Positions 10,643 to 22,552 of a stretch of 64,000 nucleotides of DNA are shown one piece after another. The position numbers and the translations under genes were made by a program. Origin of the DNA: Psilocybe azurescens (taxonomy: Eukaryota; Basidiomycota; Agaricomycetes; Agaricales; Agrocybaceae); NCBI GenBank assembly GCA_023853785.1, contig JAJIRX010000522.1, positions 372,001 to 436,000 on the forward strand, written 5' to 3'. How positions within the stretch are numbered: position 1 is the first letter of the stretch; each line of letters begins with the position of its first letter. The notes beneath the pieces were generated by a model. It had not been told where the DNA came from. It made no database searches and saw only the letters and a program-made list of their open reading frames with translations.

Positions 10643-12483
10643 ATGGCCGACTTCCAGTCTCCACAACGCCGGCTGTCCAAAGCGACGATGAGGGGCGGCG
10701 GGATGATGTCCACACAACTGCGCAAGATACCCACCCCCGTCGCACTCGCCATCGGCATCCTCTTCGGTTTCCTCTTCGCCAGACTCCTGCCATGGACAAC
10801 CGTATGCCCATTTCTTTTCATCCTTCATGAGATATATGTTCTAATACATTGTGATGCAACGCTCAGTCAACAACACCGGTATGGCGCAGTGGGCATATAC
10901 CCTCCAAGACCCGCCAGCAGAGCCGGCAGCCCATTCAGCTACCGACGCTCGACCAGCGTGCACGGATCCTCGACCTGCTCACCACGCTCTCGCCGCACTA
11001 TACCAAAGAGTGCACACGCAATTCTCAGCCGCTCTACGCCCAGCAGGCGCTGGAACGGTACGCCCCGCTCGTCGGGCACAACCCACCCACGGCACACTCC
11101 TGGCTGTCCGGTCTTCTGGGGGCTCCGCCGCGGAGCTGGACCACGGGGCGACCGTGCGGCGCGACCTCCAAGCCAGCGAGCACAAGTACTTCTTCGCCAT
11201 CAACCTCTACAACTCGTTCGACGTCATCCCGGACCTCTTCGCGACGCTCTTCCGCGTCGCCGCGATACTGGGATACCACAACGTCTTCGTGTCGATCTAC
11301 GAGAACGGGTCGTCGGATCAGACGAAGGCACTGCTGCGGATCTTCGACGCGCTGACGCGGAGCGTCGGGATGCGCGTGATGATCCGCACGTCGACGCGCA
11401 CGCGCGGCGCGTTCAACCACCGCATCGAGTACCTCGCCGAGGTGCGCAACTCGGCCTTCGTCCCCCTGCACGAGCTGCGCGACGGCGAGGGCGAGTACTT
11501 CGACTCCATCATCTTCATGAACGACATCCTGCCCTGCGTCGACGACCTCCTCGAGCTTATCTGGCAGTCGCGCCGGAACAACGCGGGCATCACCTGCGCT
11601 GCGGACTACATGTACCACGACGAGATCGCCGCACCGGTGTTCTACGACAACTGGGTCGCGAGGGATATCAACGGCACTGCGCTGGAGAATGCGCCGTTTG
11701 AGAGGATCTTCCACCATTTGGAGTCGAGTCAGAGGTGGCAGAGGCATCTCCCGATACAGGTGCAGAGCTGCTGGAATGGAATCGCGGTGCTCGATCCTGC
11801 GCCGTTCTACTCCCCGCCAAACGTTCGCTTCCGCATGGCGAGGATCGCAGAGGGAGAGTGCAGTGCAAGTGAGTGTAGTTTGATCTGCAATGATTATTGG
11901 GAGGCGGGATATGGGAGGATTATGATGGCGCCACGGGTGAAACTTGCTTATGACTCTGTGCGTTTTTGTTCTCTTTACTCTTTTCGCTTTTACTTATGTT
12001 TTTGTAGCGTGTATTCGATATCATTCACCCTACGCGCCGCAATCTCACAGCTATCCGTGGATACACCCGCCTCGGCGGTCTCCCCGACGACCCGCGAACA
12101 GATCCTCAGGACAGGACGTGGTTCGGGCCCCACGATAGATTGTTCACTGAAGAAGAGAGCGAGCCACTAGGGTTTGTGCCTGGTCCATCACATGGTGCGT
12201 GTCTTCCTCTTTCCTTTCCTTTCTCCCTATTTTCTTGCTCTTGATAAATTCCACGTCCCTGAAAATTCGCTTATCTCCCTATTCATTTCATATTCTCGCA
12301 TCATATTCATTTCATTTTGTTATGCCAATTACTAACTAATTATCTACAGTATGGTGCTGGGGCTGGGATGGCGCAGGCGACCTCGAGGGACCGGACGTAG
12401 ATCCTATCTGGGAGAGCATGCCGAACAAGTCGAGGCGCGAGGACGCGGTGCTCGTGAGGCATGATCGGTCGATGGTGCTTTAG
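10643..12483 (+). CDS. GT69 alpha-1,3-mannosyltransferase (CAP59/CMT1 family)
   Basis: Four exons: 10643-10801, 10867-11957, 12008-12194 and 12350-12483. Introns have CTAAT/CTAAC branch points. They code for about 523 residues, a normal length. Residues about 29-52 (VALAIGILFGFLFARLLPW) form a type II signal anchor, predicting a Golgi enzyme with its catalytic domain in the lumen. The domain begins KYFFAINLYNSFDVIPDLF and includes YENGSSDQT, FMNDILPC (acidic metal-binding region) and SCWNGIAVLDP, diagnostic of the cryptococcal mannosyltransferase family. The C-terminus is WCWGWDGAGDLEGPDVDP. One defect: a run of five G at 11118-11122, where six are needed to pass from WLSGLLG to AAELDHGA; the summed exon length is one base short of a multiple of three. 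I infer a sequencing error. The gene probably acts on surface glycans. It is divergent to the caspase gene, and this pairing was duplicated. Confidence 0.9.
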
Positions 12484-12656
12484 GTTTGATGTTTTGTACT
12501 TGAATTTGGACTTTTTTTGCTTAGATTGGGGACTGGGGGCCGGATGGAAGGGGAAGGGGGTGGAGGGAGAGAGGATGGAGAGGAGAGGAAACGAAGACCG
12601 GGAGAGTGGAGCGGAGAGGAGGCGAAGAGGCTGGAAATTCACTTGTAAAAAGGATA

Positions 12657-13117
12657 TGTGAAAGGATTCGCAATATCAGAAAGAACCCGCAAGCGCCCAA
12701 TAATCTTTCCTATTATGGGCATGGGCATGGCATGCGGGATTCGGCGTTCGGGATTCGGAACAGGATGAACATGCTATTGCCAGGTTTGGTGGGGTAAGTT
12801 GGACATTGGCAGTCTGTTCAACGTGGTCGGCGCCGCCGATGCTCTGGTATGTCATGTATGTGTGAGTAGAGGACGCTGGATTTGTATTCTGAGTCCGCCA
12901 GACTCGGAATTCTGGATCTAGATCCAACTTCTCGGCTCTTACTCCTGGATCTACCTTGTATCGCCCACTCCACGCCACCAACTTTCGCTTTTGGTTTCGA
13001 TTTTTCGGCCAATATACATGTATACACCTACGTGCCTTGAGAAAAATCGATCTCGCATACATGGAATGGAATGGACGGGAATGTTATCGCTTAGCAGTCC
13101 TAGTCAATCGCAACGGG
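12657..13117. repeat. 461-bp direct repeat, copy 1
   Basis: Nearly identical in length and sequence to 15037-15497. It starts TGTGAAAGRATTCG and ends CAATCGCAACGGG. It lies 173 bp after the mannosyltransferase stop. It carries a 12-bp palindrome GGATCTAGATCC and a 128-codon ORF on the minus strand (13062-12676). That ORF is open in both copies, but most visible differences change amino acids, so it is probably not a gene. The ends are not TG...CA, so an LTR is not supported. Confidence 0.75.
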
Positions 13118-15036
13118 ACGATTAATATTCACGTTCAACGCTCGACGCTCGATGGACGGATACAATCAACGCCAAGGCCCAGTCAGAGATTCGCCACCCA
13201 CCACTGCGCGCCGGTGCCGATAGGGTGGCTAGCCACGGTATGGCAGTATTACAGTATTACAGTATTACAGTTTGGTACTGTACGCGTTTTCTAGAAAGAC
13301 AAAAATGACAAATAGCCCGTTCATCTTTATCCCAACGTGAGGATGCAATGAGTGGCAACGAGATATGGAAGCGCGTAGGCAGAGACGCGTGAGTTTGGCT
13401 GTCCAGAAGAAGAATCCTGAAGGTATTCGCGTTTGAAACACATTCACTGTAGCCAAAAGAGATAGATCTAGGTAGCAGTGAGAGCTTTCTGCTGAGAGAC
13501 CTGCAGAAACCAAGTAAAAACAGGGTGAGACAAAGCCATTTGTCACACAAACTTTTAAGAGTCTAATATTACCTTTGTCACTCAAACCACCCTCTATCAT
13601 CGCGCATCTTGGATAGATGTGGCAGCAACTGACAAGTTTACTCACGGGATGCGCTACTCCCACACAACTCACGTTCTCGACATCTGTACGTATAATTGTC
13701 ATAAATAAATGGAACAGAGCCGAAGAAAATGAAACCACTTACTGCACTAGTCGTCTGGCATACCCGGGCACGCAGGGTAGAATAGTAGAACAGAATAGAA
13801 TGGATGGATGGGGTCCGAGTCTTTGACAGTCTAGGGTAGCTATACCGTCATCCAGCTGGCAAAGTGTGGGGAAAGAGAAATTGTTGGCCCAGCACTTGGT
13901 CGAGTACTTCCAGAACGGTGGAATCACGTTCATTTCTTTCATTCATCATCAAAACTGTTGAAAGCCGCCGCCACCAAAAAAGGAAAACAAACAAGAAACA
14001 GAAAACTAAAAAAGCACGCCACAGAGTGGCACCGGACAAAAGGCCCCACTGGCAGCCCTTCACGTACGTAAACCCCGACCCAAGGAAAAGTCTTCCTATA
14101 AATATTTTTAAAAAAACTTCGGCAATTATACCACATACCATATGCGAGCTCCTTCCTTTGGCTTCTTCGATCGAGAGTCTGAGGAAGGGGGGAAAACAAA
14201 CCAAGAATATCCCTCGACATTCCTGTCAACATGATCATGAGAGCGCAGTCAGTCAGTACCACACCAAAAGGCTAAAAATAAGTATAAAAAAACGACGCAA
14301 AGTTAGGACACCAAGGAAGACACCGAACTCGCAAAAGATAAATCCCATTAGGTCGATGTGTTTTTGCATTCCACATGACAAGATAGTAAAGTTTAAGTAA
14401 GTAGTTATATATCATACTTTGTAAATAGCATTGGTAAGTAGTTTAATAAAAAAGGGTAGACGCGTTTACATAGATAAAAGGGGACAATATATTGTCATTG
14501 TATTGTAGGTTGTTGGATTGATGTGGTTGTATAAAATAGTGTTCGGATTGAATTGGATTGATTGAATAATGTGAAATGAACATGGAGATGAAGAAGGGAT
14601 TGCAAGCAGTTAGGGTGGCCGTATCTGATGCTCGCGTCTGAATAAAGATCCTCCTGCTTGATCCTCGGAGAAGAGGGAGTCTGTGTAGTGGGGGACTGAG
14701 TGTGCATAGCGATGCCAGTCGTCGTCTGTGAGGTCATACATGGCGGACTGGGAGGCAGGATAGTACGAGGCAGGACGCGGGATCTGACCGTGTTTCTTGT
14801 TGTCTGGGGACCAGGGCTGGGTGAAGTCGAGGTCTAGGGAGGGATCATAGTAATCCTGAGAATGGAGTTGATAGTTCATGGCGGACGGGAAATGGCAGAT
14901 AAACGTCAACTGCGGTTATGTAGTCGTACATTATCTCGAATAACCAAGACGCACTCAACGCCAATCTCATCTTCAAATCTTAGATCTACATGATAATCCA
15001 TTCTTTCGGGTCCTAGTCCCTGTCTCCGTCCTCCGG
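13118..15036. other. Unique spacer between the 461-bp direct repeats
   Basis: 1.9 kb without a confident gene. 13243-13270 is an 8-bp tandem repeat (AGTATTAC, about 3.5 units). A minus-strand ORF starting at the ATG at 14880 and ending at 14610 has a coding-like composition (YYDPSLDLDF, ASYYPASQSAMYDL). It has no recognisable domain and no clear downstream exon. The A-rich tract around 13975-14110 and the rest show nothing identifiable. No primer-binding site or polyprotein is present, which argues against an LTR retrotransposon. Confidence 0.45.
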
Positions 15037-15497
15037 TGTGAAAGAATTCGGAATATCAGAAAGAACCCGCAAGCGCCCAATAATCTTTCCCGTTATAGGC
15101 ATGGGCATGGCATGCGGGATTCGGCGTTCGGGATTCGGAACAGGATGAACATGCTATTGCCAGATTTGGTGGGGTTAGTTGGACATTGACAGTCTGTTCA
15201 ACGTGGTCAGCGCCGCCGATGCTCTGGTATGTCATGTATGTGTGAGTAGAGGACGCTGGATCTGTATTCTGAGTCCGCCAAACTCGGAATTCTGGATCTA
15301 GATCCAACTTCTCGGCTCTTACTCCTGGATCCACCATGCATCGCCCACCCCACGTCACCAACTTTCGCTTTTGATTTCGATTTTTCGGCCAGCATACATG
15401 TATACACCTACGTGTCTTGAGAAAAATCGATCTCGCATACATGGAATGGAATGGACGGGAATGTTATCGCTCAGCAGTCCTAGTCAATCGCAACGGG
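15037..15497. repeat. 461-bp direct repeat, copy 2
   Basis: Second copy of 12657-13117 in the same orientation, 2.38 kb downstream. The flanks differ on both sides and no target-site duplication is visible. The minus-strand 128-codon ORF (15442-15056) is preserved without indels. Confidence 0.75.
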
Positions 15498-17079
15498 TCA
15501 TTTAAGACGGAGAGCGAACGTAGTGGAAGTGAGAGTACACGGTGAAGAGGCATTCCGATTTGGATTTGAACCAATGAAGATATCCATGAAACTTCCAACT
15601 TCCAATTTCCAACATGTAACTTCAACCCGTAGCTTGAATGCAGGCTCAAAACCGACGTCTACTCTTTGGTATACCAACATCATGCAAGATGTATGCGGGC
15701 ATGAAACGCGCCTTCGTATTACTTACTCTAACTTGTACCACGACCGACTGCGTAGGCATTCAACACAAATTTACCTTGCCCATTCATCACCTACCGAATA
15801 TCTCCTAAAAATCCCACCCACCCATCACCTTCAAATTTGGATAATTCCTATATTAGTCACAAGTCTATACGTAGAGTATAATAAGTAGAGTAGATCTCTG
15901 GAACTTGGAAGGCGCAATTCTGACCACCTGGGGCCTCTGGAGTAGAGTACCATGGCGATGCAAAGAGGGGTCACCCTTCAGCACTGCCATTGGTCCTCTA
16001 CGCCCTAGAGATGACGCGGCCGCAACGCGGCTGACCTCTCCACCCCCACCTCACCTTACTGCTTCTACCTCTAATTACAAGGCGCGACGCACCGTCCTCG
16101 AGAATGTTTATCATCGTGCAACAAGCAGACGAAGTGCTAAGACGCACGGGTGTAGAAATACGCCACTCTAAGCTATTGGTCTACTAGGATTCAAATCGTT
16201 GAGAACGGTGAGCTTGTATATCTAAGGGTCTATTTAGGGGTAAAGGAGGAGTGTAAGGTAAGGCTCATTACGAGCCGCAGAAGTGGGCTAGGTGACATTA
16301 GGTGGCGCTAGGGGATGTAATAAGAGAATAGAAATGGTGGATAAAATATGGTACAAGTGAAATGAAGGGAAATTACGCCACAAAATCAAGAACAAAGGAA
16401 CTACATGCAGTGTTGGCATAGTCGGGGTCGCATTTTCAGGCTATTTTTGACTCCAAACTCGCACGATTGGTTCTTCTTTGTGTTTTTATCAAATGAGTTG
16501 GGGGCAATGATTACACCGATAAGATTATGTGATATTATCGAGATCTCCCCATTTCGTATTTACATATTTGTTCTAACACCAATTGCGGCTTGTTACTATA
16601 TACGGATATGTCCTGGCGAGCTACCTCTGGCCCCCATGTCATATTTTTTTAGTGACAACCCCTTGCGACTACGTATCTAGCAACACTACCTGGAAATCAA
16701 GATCCCGGCCTCATCATTATCCTCCGGTGTGCTGTTCAAAACATCAGGGTCGCTGTTACATCGACGATCGTAAATTATGAAAATTTTGTAATTTGGCCTC
16801 GTATTAGAACCCAAAGCAGAGAACAGGGAAAGTCTCAACAACTCGTTACGTGATTCTCACAGGGGTCATTTTCACTAACTGTTGCGGCTTCATGTGGATA
16901 CCTTCATAGGATGTCAAATATATATTGGAACGAACTACAGTGAGTGTTTTCTGACTTCCTTCACAATACGAATCCTGATAACCTTCATTCCTTTCGTGTT
17001 CAAAATTCAAGTGCAGTTACTTTCAATCACCGCCATCTTGCTATCTACACAGGTGACTGTTTTATATTCTTAACGAGTT
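15498..17079. other. Intergenic region upstream of caspase copy C
   Basis: No gene recognised. From about 16950 to 17080 the sequence matches, inverted, the upstream flank of caspase copies A (1500-1610) and B (8920-9030). This marks the edge of the duplicated segment. The preceding 1.4 kb has only short, non-conserved ORFs. Confidence 0.45.
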
Positions 17080-19245
17080 GTGAGCAGCCAACCCACAGTC
17101 CGAGGTGCGAAATCTTTCTTAACTCCGTGTTTTCCTGGGCTGACGATCACTGTCACAGCCCAACGTCCTCCCCACATGTTCGCCTTACTTGTAGGAATAA
17201 ACGAGTATCAATCACCCACTGGTCATTTCTCTCTACGCGGCGCTGAACCTGACGCCTGTCGATGGAGGGATTTCTTGAGGCAGCATGGAGGTTTAGATTC
17301 CCATATTACGCTGCTATTGGGCCGAGATGCGACCCGTAAAGCAATCGCAAAAGCGTTCAAAGACCTGGCTAACAATTCTCTCATCGGTAAGGGCGATCCG
17401 ATCGTCATCTTCTATGCTGGGCACGGCGGCGAAATTCTACACCAAACACCAGATGGCGGGAAACACCGGACTCAAATGGTGGTTCCATACGATTATTGTA
17501 CGGAAGTTCCCTGTATTTCGGATATGGAAATTGGAATGTGGATAGATCGGATTGCGGAAAAGAAGGGAGACAATATTGTAAGCTCCTTTTAAAATGTTAT
17601 ATGTCCTTTTTGACCTTACCATGTCTACTATAGACGGTCATCATGGATTGCTGCCATTCTGCATCTGGGACAAGAGGATCCCAAAATAATGAAATCCGCG
17701 TTCGCTCAATCGACCTTCCGCCGGCTGCCTACAATCCAGACATCGACCAAGATATTTCCCAAGGATCCAAAGATGGTAGGCATTGGCGCGCAGGACTCAG
17801 ATCACATATACTTCTCGCCGCCTGCGCCTCAACTGAGAAGGCTCATGAACACCAGGATGGTGGACTTTTCTCCAGTGCTCTCCTGGACCTTTTCTGCACC
17901 GTACCGTTAGACCAGCTGAGGTACTGCGACATACTCCCTCGCATGAGACCTATCTCGCAGTAAGTGCGCTCAAATGAATCTTTGAGGCTACCAGTTGATA
18001 TTTTACTTTTCCAGACAAAATCCCCAATGCGAAGGCTTTAACAAGCACAGGTTTCTGTTCAACACAAGATTTTCCCGCACTCTGCGTCCTCACTATAAAA
18101 TCGAATTCAAGGAGCCCGATCAAACATCATCGGCCGGTAAGTTACAACTGTGCGCCGTCTAATATTAGACGCAGGCTCTGCCCACGGTATCACTATCGGG
18201 GCCCATTTCTCCATTTACTCCCAAAAAGACGCGTCTTACGAAAACATTGGAGAGACCGCTATTGTCGAATCATTAAATGCATTCTCTGCCGTGATGCAAC
18301 ATGCTCCTGGACTACGGCTGCTTCAACCCCTGTGTTGCCGTTCAAATCAAGCCCGGCCAGCAAGAATATTTGCGACTTTTCATTCCGCGGCAGGACAAAT
18401 TTCGGGGTATCTTTACGGAGCATAGCAACAAGCTGCAAAATGTCACGCTAGTCGACGAAGAAAATATGACTAGCGCACATCTTGAAGCTTCGATGGGAAA
18501 CACCGACGAGGTGACGTTCCAACTGCAGGACCGCCGTGTAACGCGCCACGGTTTCAACAGGCGATATCCAAGTTTTGAATTAACGGATATTGTGCGGGTT
18601 CTCAGCGGAATCGCATGCTACTACCGTGAATTGGACCACGTCAATATAAATTCCAACATCACCAACAAGATTGACGTGGAGTTTTATAAACTGAACGATT
18701 CCAACGAGCTGGACTGGAGGAACTTTGTACCGGAAGGTGAAAACCTCTTTCATAATGGCGTTATCGATTTTGAGGTCGAAGAAGGGGCACCCTATGGTCT
18801 CAAGCTGGTCAACAAAAGTGGCTGTGACCTGTACCCTTACCTGTTTTTCTTCAACAATAACAACCTCTCTATTGGTGCGTTAATCACGGCCTCTATTCTT
18901 ATGCAAATCTCACGCGTGATCATGAGGATAGCCTCCCTTTATGAAACCTCGGGTCCGACAGGATATCTGGTTGAATCCCAACTGAAAAGTGGAGGGTTTC
19001 TTACATTCGGTTATGGGTCTAGCGGGGTACCGCCACACACGTACAAACTGGATCATGAAGACGGCAATGTCGATTTTCTGAAGATATTTTTCACGACACG
19101 AGCGATCGATATTAGCAATGTGTCGCGTCCGTCTCCATTCCAGTGGACTCGTGCTCCTGTTCCCTACAAGACCAGGTATACAGACAGTGGTTGGGATACC
19201 CTTCTTATACCCATCATTCAGCGGAGATCTCGAACGAAGGAGTGA
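17080..19245 (+). pseudogene. Caspase-domain protease, copy C (inverted, frame-disturbed)
   Basis: Third paralogue, in the opposite orientation to copies A and B. Exons 17080-17577, 17634-17959 and 18015-19245 use the same two intron positions. His (FYAGHGGE) and Cys (DCCHSASGTR) motifs are intact. Relative to copy B, four codons are missing after DYCTE, and exon 3 has a one-base loss near 18139 and a one-base gain near 18325. Together they restore the frame, so about 60 codons (the ILDAGSAHG to APGLRLL stretch) are read out of frame and meet a stop in the direct frame. The remainder, including DLYPYLFFFNNN and FLKIFFTTRAIDIS, is sound. A 32-nt GTAAG...TTAG segment (18136-18167) looks like an intron but is probably too short and would not cure the second shift. 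It may be a pseudogene or carry sequence errors; no GT69 partner accompanies it. Confidence 0.75.
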
Positions 19246-20659
19246 TGTGTTTTTACAATATCTTCAACAGCCAAGTGCGTCGTGGGTAATGCTGCGAGAG
19301 TTTATTGTATTTGATGCTAGTTTAATGGTTTATGCTCGTATAGCTATAATGTATATATCTTTATGGATCGAAACATTATCGACGAGTCTATGGCTTGAGA
19401 AGCTAAAGAGAATGTCACCTCACACTAAGATCAGTTTCGACCAACTCCATCCTTGTCTATCACTGACCGCGCACAAAGCAGACTGAGGTTGGGCTGGGCT
19501 TAGCGTGAGCTCAAGACGTGAACACGGAGCAGATTGGAGCCCGCTGGGTGGGTGGGCCAATCTGCTCGGTGACTGCTGCTTCGTACTTGGTATTCAGTGT
19601 ACTGTTAGTAAGCCGAAAGAGGTGAAAGAACATTAATGAACAGTATTATACTTTGTCCTTGGCTGCTATGACTATATGGTATCCTATGTTAATAAGAAAA
19701 GATCTGTGGCAATCTTTGGTGATCATTGAAAGAAGCGTGAGAACGAAAGGCAACGGTTAACGTTTACCGGTACCGCTCGGCTGGACGCCGTTGCTATCCC
19801 TTGCATAGCCGTGGGCGCTTGCCCGGCCATGAGGCAACCGTGTCAACAGCCTGATGCTGCCATGTCGAGATTCGACACAGCGCACAAAAGATTAGAAAAA
19901 ATGGAAGACCCACGCAGTTGAACCACAGCCCTGGAGCATAACCCCTTAAGTTAAACACGTGGAAATAAGAAGTAATTAACAAGAGAAAAGGGACATAGAA
20001 GCGAATCAAGCGATGACGGCAACGATTCTGCTCTCAATAATGGAATCGCTGTGAAGTGCACGTTTTTGTACCCCTTGGGTGGTGAGGTTGAAACCCCTTT
20101 AGCCTGCCCGAGTAGTCCTGAGACGCACCGCCCTATGGTAGAGCATTCATTGAGCAACAAGCAATGCCGATCTTGAAGCGCCCTCTGTTTAGCACATATG
20201 AAGGAATATCACATTCTCACCCATTCATTTCCGCATCGCCTAAAACTCAAAGCCTGTGCAAGCGAGAATGGAATACAGAACACACGAAGCGGGTCCATTT
20301 CGCAATCTCCGAACACATCTCATAAGAACAGGCTCGGTGGAGATCGCCAGATCTCACAACCCAGTGACGGTCACGATCATCCAGCCAGCCAGAGCAGTAG
20401 AGACAGAAGGCAGAGAATGAATAGTGGATGTGGTGATATCATTTTCCATAGAACAATCAGCCTTTGTGTATAGTGGGTCAAGGGTTGTCAATTGCAGGTC
20501 GTCGTAACTCCTATTGAGTGAGAGCTTTTCAGTGAGAAAAAAATAGTTTTTTCAATTCGCATAGGCATATTATGATGGCTGCACATGAGAAAAGCGATAG
20601 ATTGCATGCAAAAAGGGAGGTGTAAGACAGGCGAATGGTAGGGGGATGTAACTGACAAA
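19246..20659. other. Intergenic, nothing recognised
   Basis: Spacer between caspase copy C and eL31. ORFs are short and scattered. No repeat or RNA gene was recognised. The segment nearest 20660 is probably the eL31 3' UTR and terminator region. Confidence 0.4.
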
Positions 20660-21307
20660 TTACTCCGCATCGACAACCACTGTTTGGAGTCCCTAAAGTC
20701 CCGTTCCACTAACATCAATGTCTGGAAACTTCGGACGGCACAAATGCGCACCTTGAATGAGATAACAGGGACGTGGGAGGCGTATGTGTACAGCTTCTCC
20801 TTAGCACCCTCGTCGTCATTGCGTTTTCCTACAAGAAGAAAAGATCAGAATCCAGGTGAATCCTCCACTCAAAGCTTTTAAAACAGGCAAGACGCACGCT
20901 CAAGCTTGACGCGAAGACGATGGGGGACGGTCTTGATTCCCTGGGCCCAGACAGCCTGGTTGAGCTTAGGGTCGAGACGGACATCGGAGGTGCCCATGGT
21001 CTTCTGGGCGAAGTCGATGACGGATTTGACGGCCCAGGGGGCGCGCTTTTGAAGGAGCGGCCGTGCACGCGCTTGTGGAGATGGATGGTGTACTCCCGGG
21101 TCACGACATCCTGGAGGGCCGAGCGGGTCTTTCCTCCTGTCTAAGTATCATTATGAGAGCCCGATAAGCTGCCCATCCTTTCTGTGTCGTTTTTTTCGGG
21201 GAGGGGGACTACGAACCTTTTTCTTTGTCTCAGTGGGTGCCTGTAGAGGGGAGTGCGGTTAGCGGTGGGCTCGTCGGACGGCACAGGGTCAAGAATTCAC
21301 ATACCAT
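20660..21307 (-). CDS. RPL31: 60S ribosomal protein L31 (eL31)
   Basis: Structural protein of the large cytosolic ribosomal subunit near the exit tunnel. Five exons on the minus strand: 21307-21305 (the ATG alone), 21240-21217, 21140-20898, 20828-20752 and 20692-20660, all with GT-AG introns. The product is 126 residues, normal for the family. It contains [54 protein letters not shown] and the C-terminal [11 protein letters not shown] run of four A (plus-strand T 21047-21050) stands where five are required for RSFKKRAPW, so the exons total one base less than a multiple of three. Because the gene is expected to be essential and everything else is perfectly conserved, a sequencing error is the best explanation. 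Placing the start codon by itself in exon 1 is notable. Confidence 0.93.
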
Positions 21308-21916
21308 GCTTGAGGATGTCGGTGTCGATGAGCAAAGTCGTGAAATCGCACTGTTTGTTTGGACTAGATCTGTTGTGTAAACAAAGTAAGGTTCAGGTGG
21401 CTTGCTAGTACTTTCGGCACCCGCCGCACTGTTTGTAATTTAGGGACATGCAAACAAAGAAAGTCTACCATGTGATTGATGGTGTCTATAAATAAACAGT
21501 GGTGCTGAATTGGGACAATCCTTTGTGCCTTTGTCCTCTGAATGCAACTCCCATTATGTTGTGTAACCCTTCCATTGTTCTATACTCTTTTATTTCTTTA
21601 TCAGGGTGCTAATGGTCGCGAATAACCATTGTAATTTCATCAAATGTCATATGGGCTCAATTCCCATAGACGCGTCCTGACGCTTCAGGTACACCGTGCA
21701 GGCGAGGCTTTCCATGCACCCAGCCTTTGTATAAAGCCTGTCAGCCCAACGTCACAATTTTCTCCAACTCATCCTCCGAGTTTACTTCCTTGCCTCCGCC
21801 TCCCACCTAGGACACCTTTCGTTTTCTTCTTTCGAAACCTCCCGTATTTTGCACCTTTCGCAATCCATATTACGCTCTCTACCCAACCTTTTCATTAACC
21901 CCTCACATCAACCATA
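21308..21916. promoter_or_regulatory. Bidirectional promoter region between eL31 and CFEM gene 1
   Basis: No gene. A TATAAAG box at 21730-21736 lies 181 bp before the CFEM ATG, and a pyrimidine-rich stretch fills 21745-21910. The second CFEM gene also has TATAAAG upstream. The eL31 side has no clear TATA element. Confidence 0.45.
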
Positions 21917-22552
21917 ATGCGTTTTCTCCACCATCGCTATCGCTCTTTTCGGCGCCGCTGCTTCTGCATCCGCCACCACCATCGGCTCCGGCCTCTTCGC
22001 CCGTCAAGGTCTCCCTGGTACGCATTCCCCTCAGCCCCCCTTCCGCATAGTCTAACCTCTCTATCTCTCTCTTTCAAATCTGCAGACTGCGCCAGCTCGT
22101 GCACGGGCAGCGCCGACTTCGACGGTTGCGCCATCTCCGACACCCACTGTCTCTGCACGAGCAAGAAGTTCGTCGACAGCACCACCGCCTGCGTCATGGC
22201 TGCCTGCACAGGGAGCGACCTCCAAAACGCACTCAAAGCCTCTCAGGATCTCTGTGCTGCAGTTGTACGTGATCCACCTCGGGATATTTCTCTAGCGTCC
22301 AGCGCATACTTACATGTTTCGCTTTCTCTTTTCCAGGGCGTCACTTTGACATCATCCAGCGCCTCGAGCTCTACTAGCGCCGCCTCGTCATCGACCTCGA
22401 CCTCCTCCTCTGCGACGCCCACCTCGCCCTCCAACAGCGCTCCTTCTAACAGCGCCCCTTCCAACAACCCTTCCTCCGCCGCCTCCCCACTTCACGGCGC
22501 CAACACCTTCTTCGGCCTACTCGCAGCAGGCCTCGTCGCTCTCGCCCTCTAA
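21917..22552 (+). CDS. CFEM-domain GPI-anchored secreted protein 1
   Basis: Three exons, 21917-22017, 22086-22264 and 22337-22552. With one surplus T removed from the T run 21922-21925 the protein reads MRFSTIAIALFGAAASASAT (signal peptide), then a CFEM domain with the eight-cysteine array (CASSC, DGC, DTHCLC, TTAC, AAC, DLC). A Ser/Thr-rich stalk and a C-terminal hydrophobic GPI-addition tail ending LLAAGLVALAL follow. Total length would be 164 residues. As given, four T shift the frame within the third codon; the paralogue at 37945 has three T at this point. CFEM proteins sit in the cell wall or plasma membrane; some bind haem or iron and some act in host interaction, which cannot be told apart here. 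I infer a read error rather than a dead gene. Confidence 0.85.
   Translation: MRFLHHRYRSFRRRCFCIRHHHRLRPLRPSRSPWYAFPSAPLPHSLTSLSLSFKSADCASSCTGSADFDGCAISDTHCLCTSKKFVDSTTACVMAACTGSDLQNALKASQDLCAAVVRDPPRDISLASSAYLHVSLSLFQGVTLTSSSASSSTSAASSSTSTSSSATPTSPSNSAPSNSAPSNNPSSAASPLHGANTFFGLLAAGLVALAL

Noticed and set aside
12657..15497. LTR retrotransposon with 461-bp LTRs
   Set aside because: The repeat ends are not TG/CA, there is no target-site duplication or primer-binding site, and the interior has no gag-pol coding.
15900..16330. Possible tRNA or 5S RNA gene
   Set aside because: No cloverleaf with A-box and B-box (GGTTCGANTCC) could be formed.
18136..18167. 32-nt GTAAG...TTAG segment as an extra intron in caspase copy C
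   Set aside because: It would restore the local frame, but 32 nt is below the size of all other introns here, and copies A and B read straight through the site.
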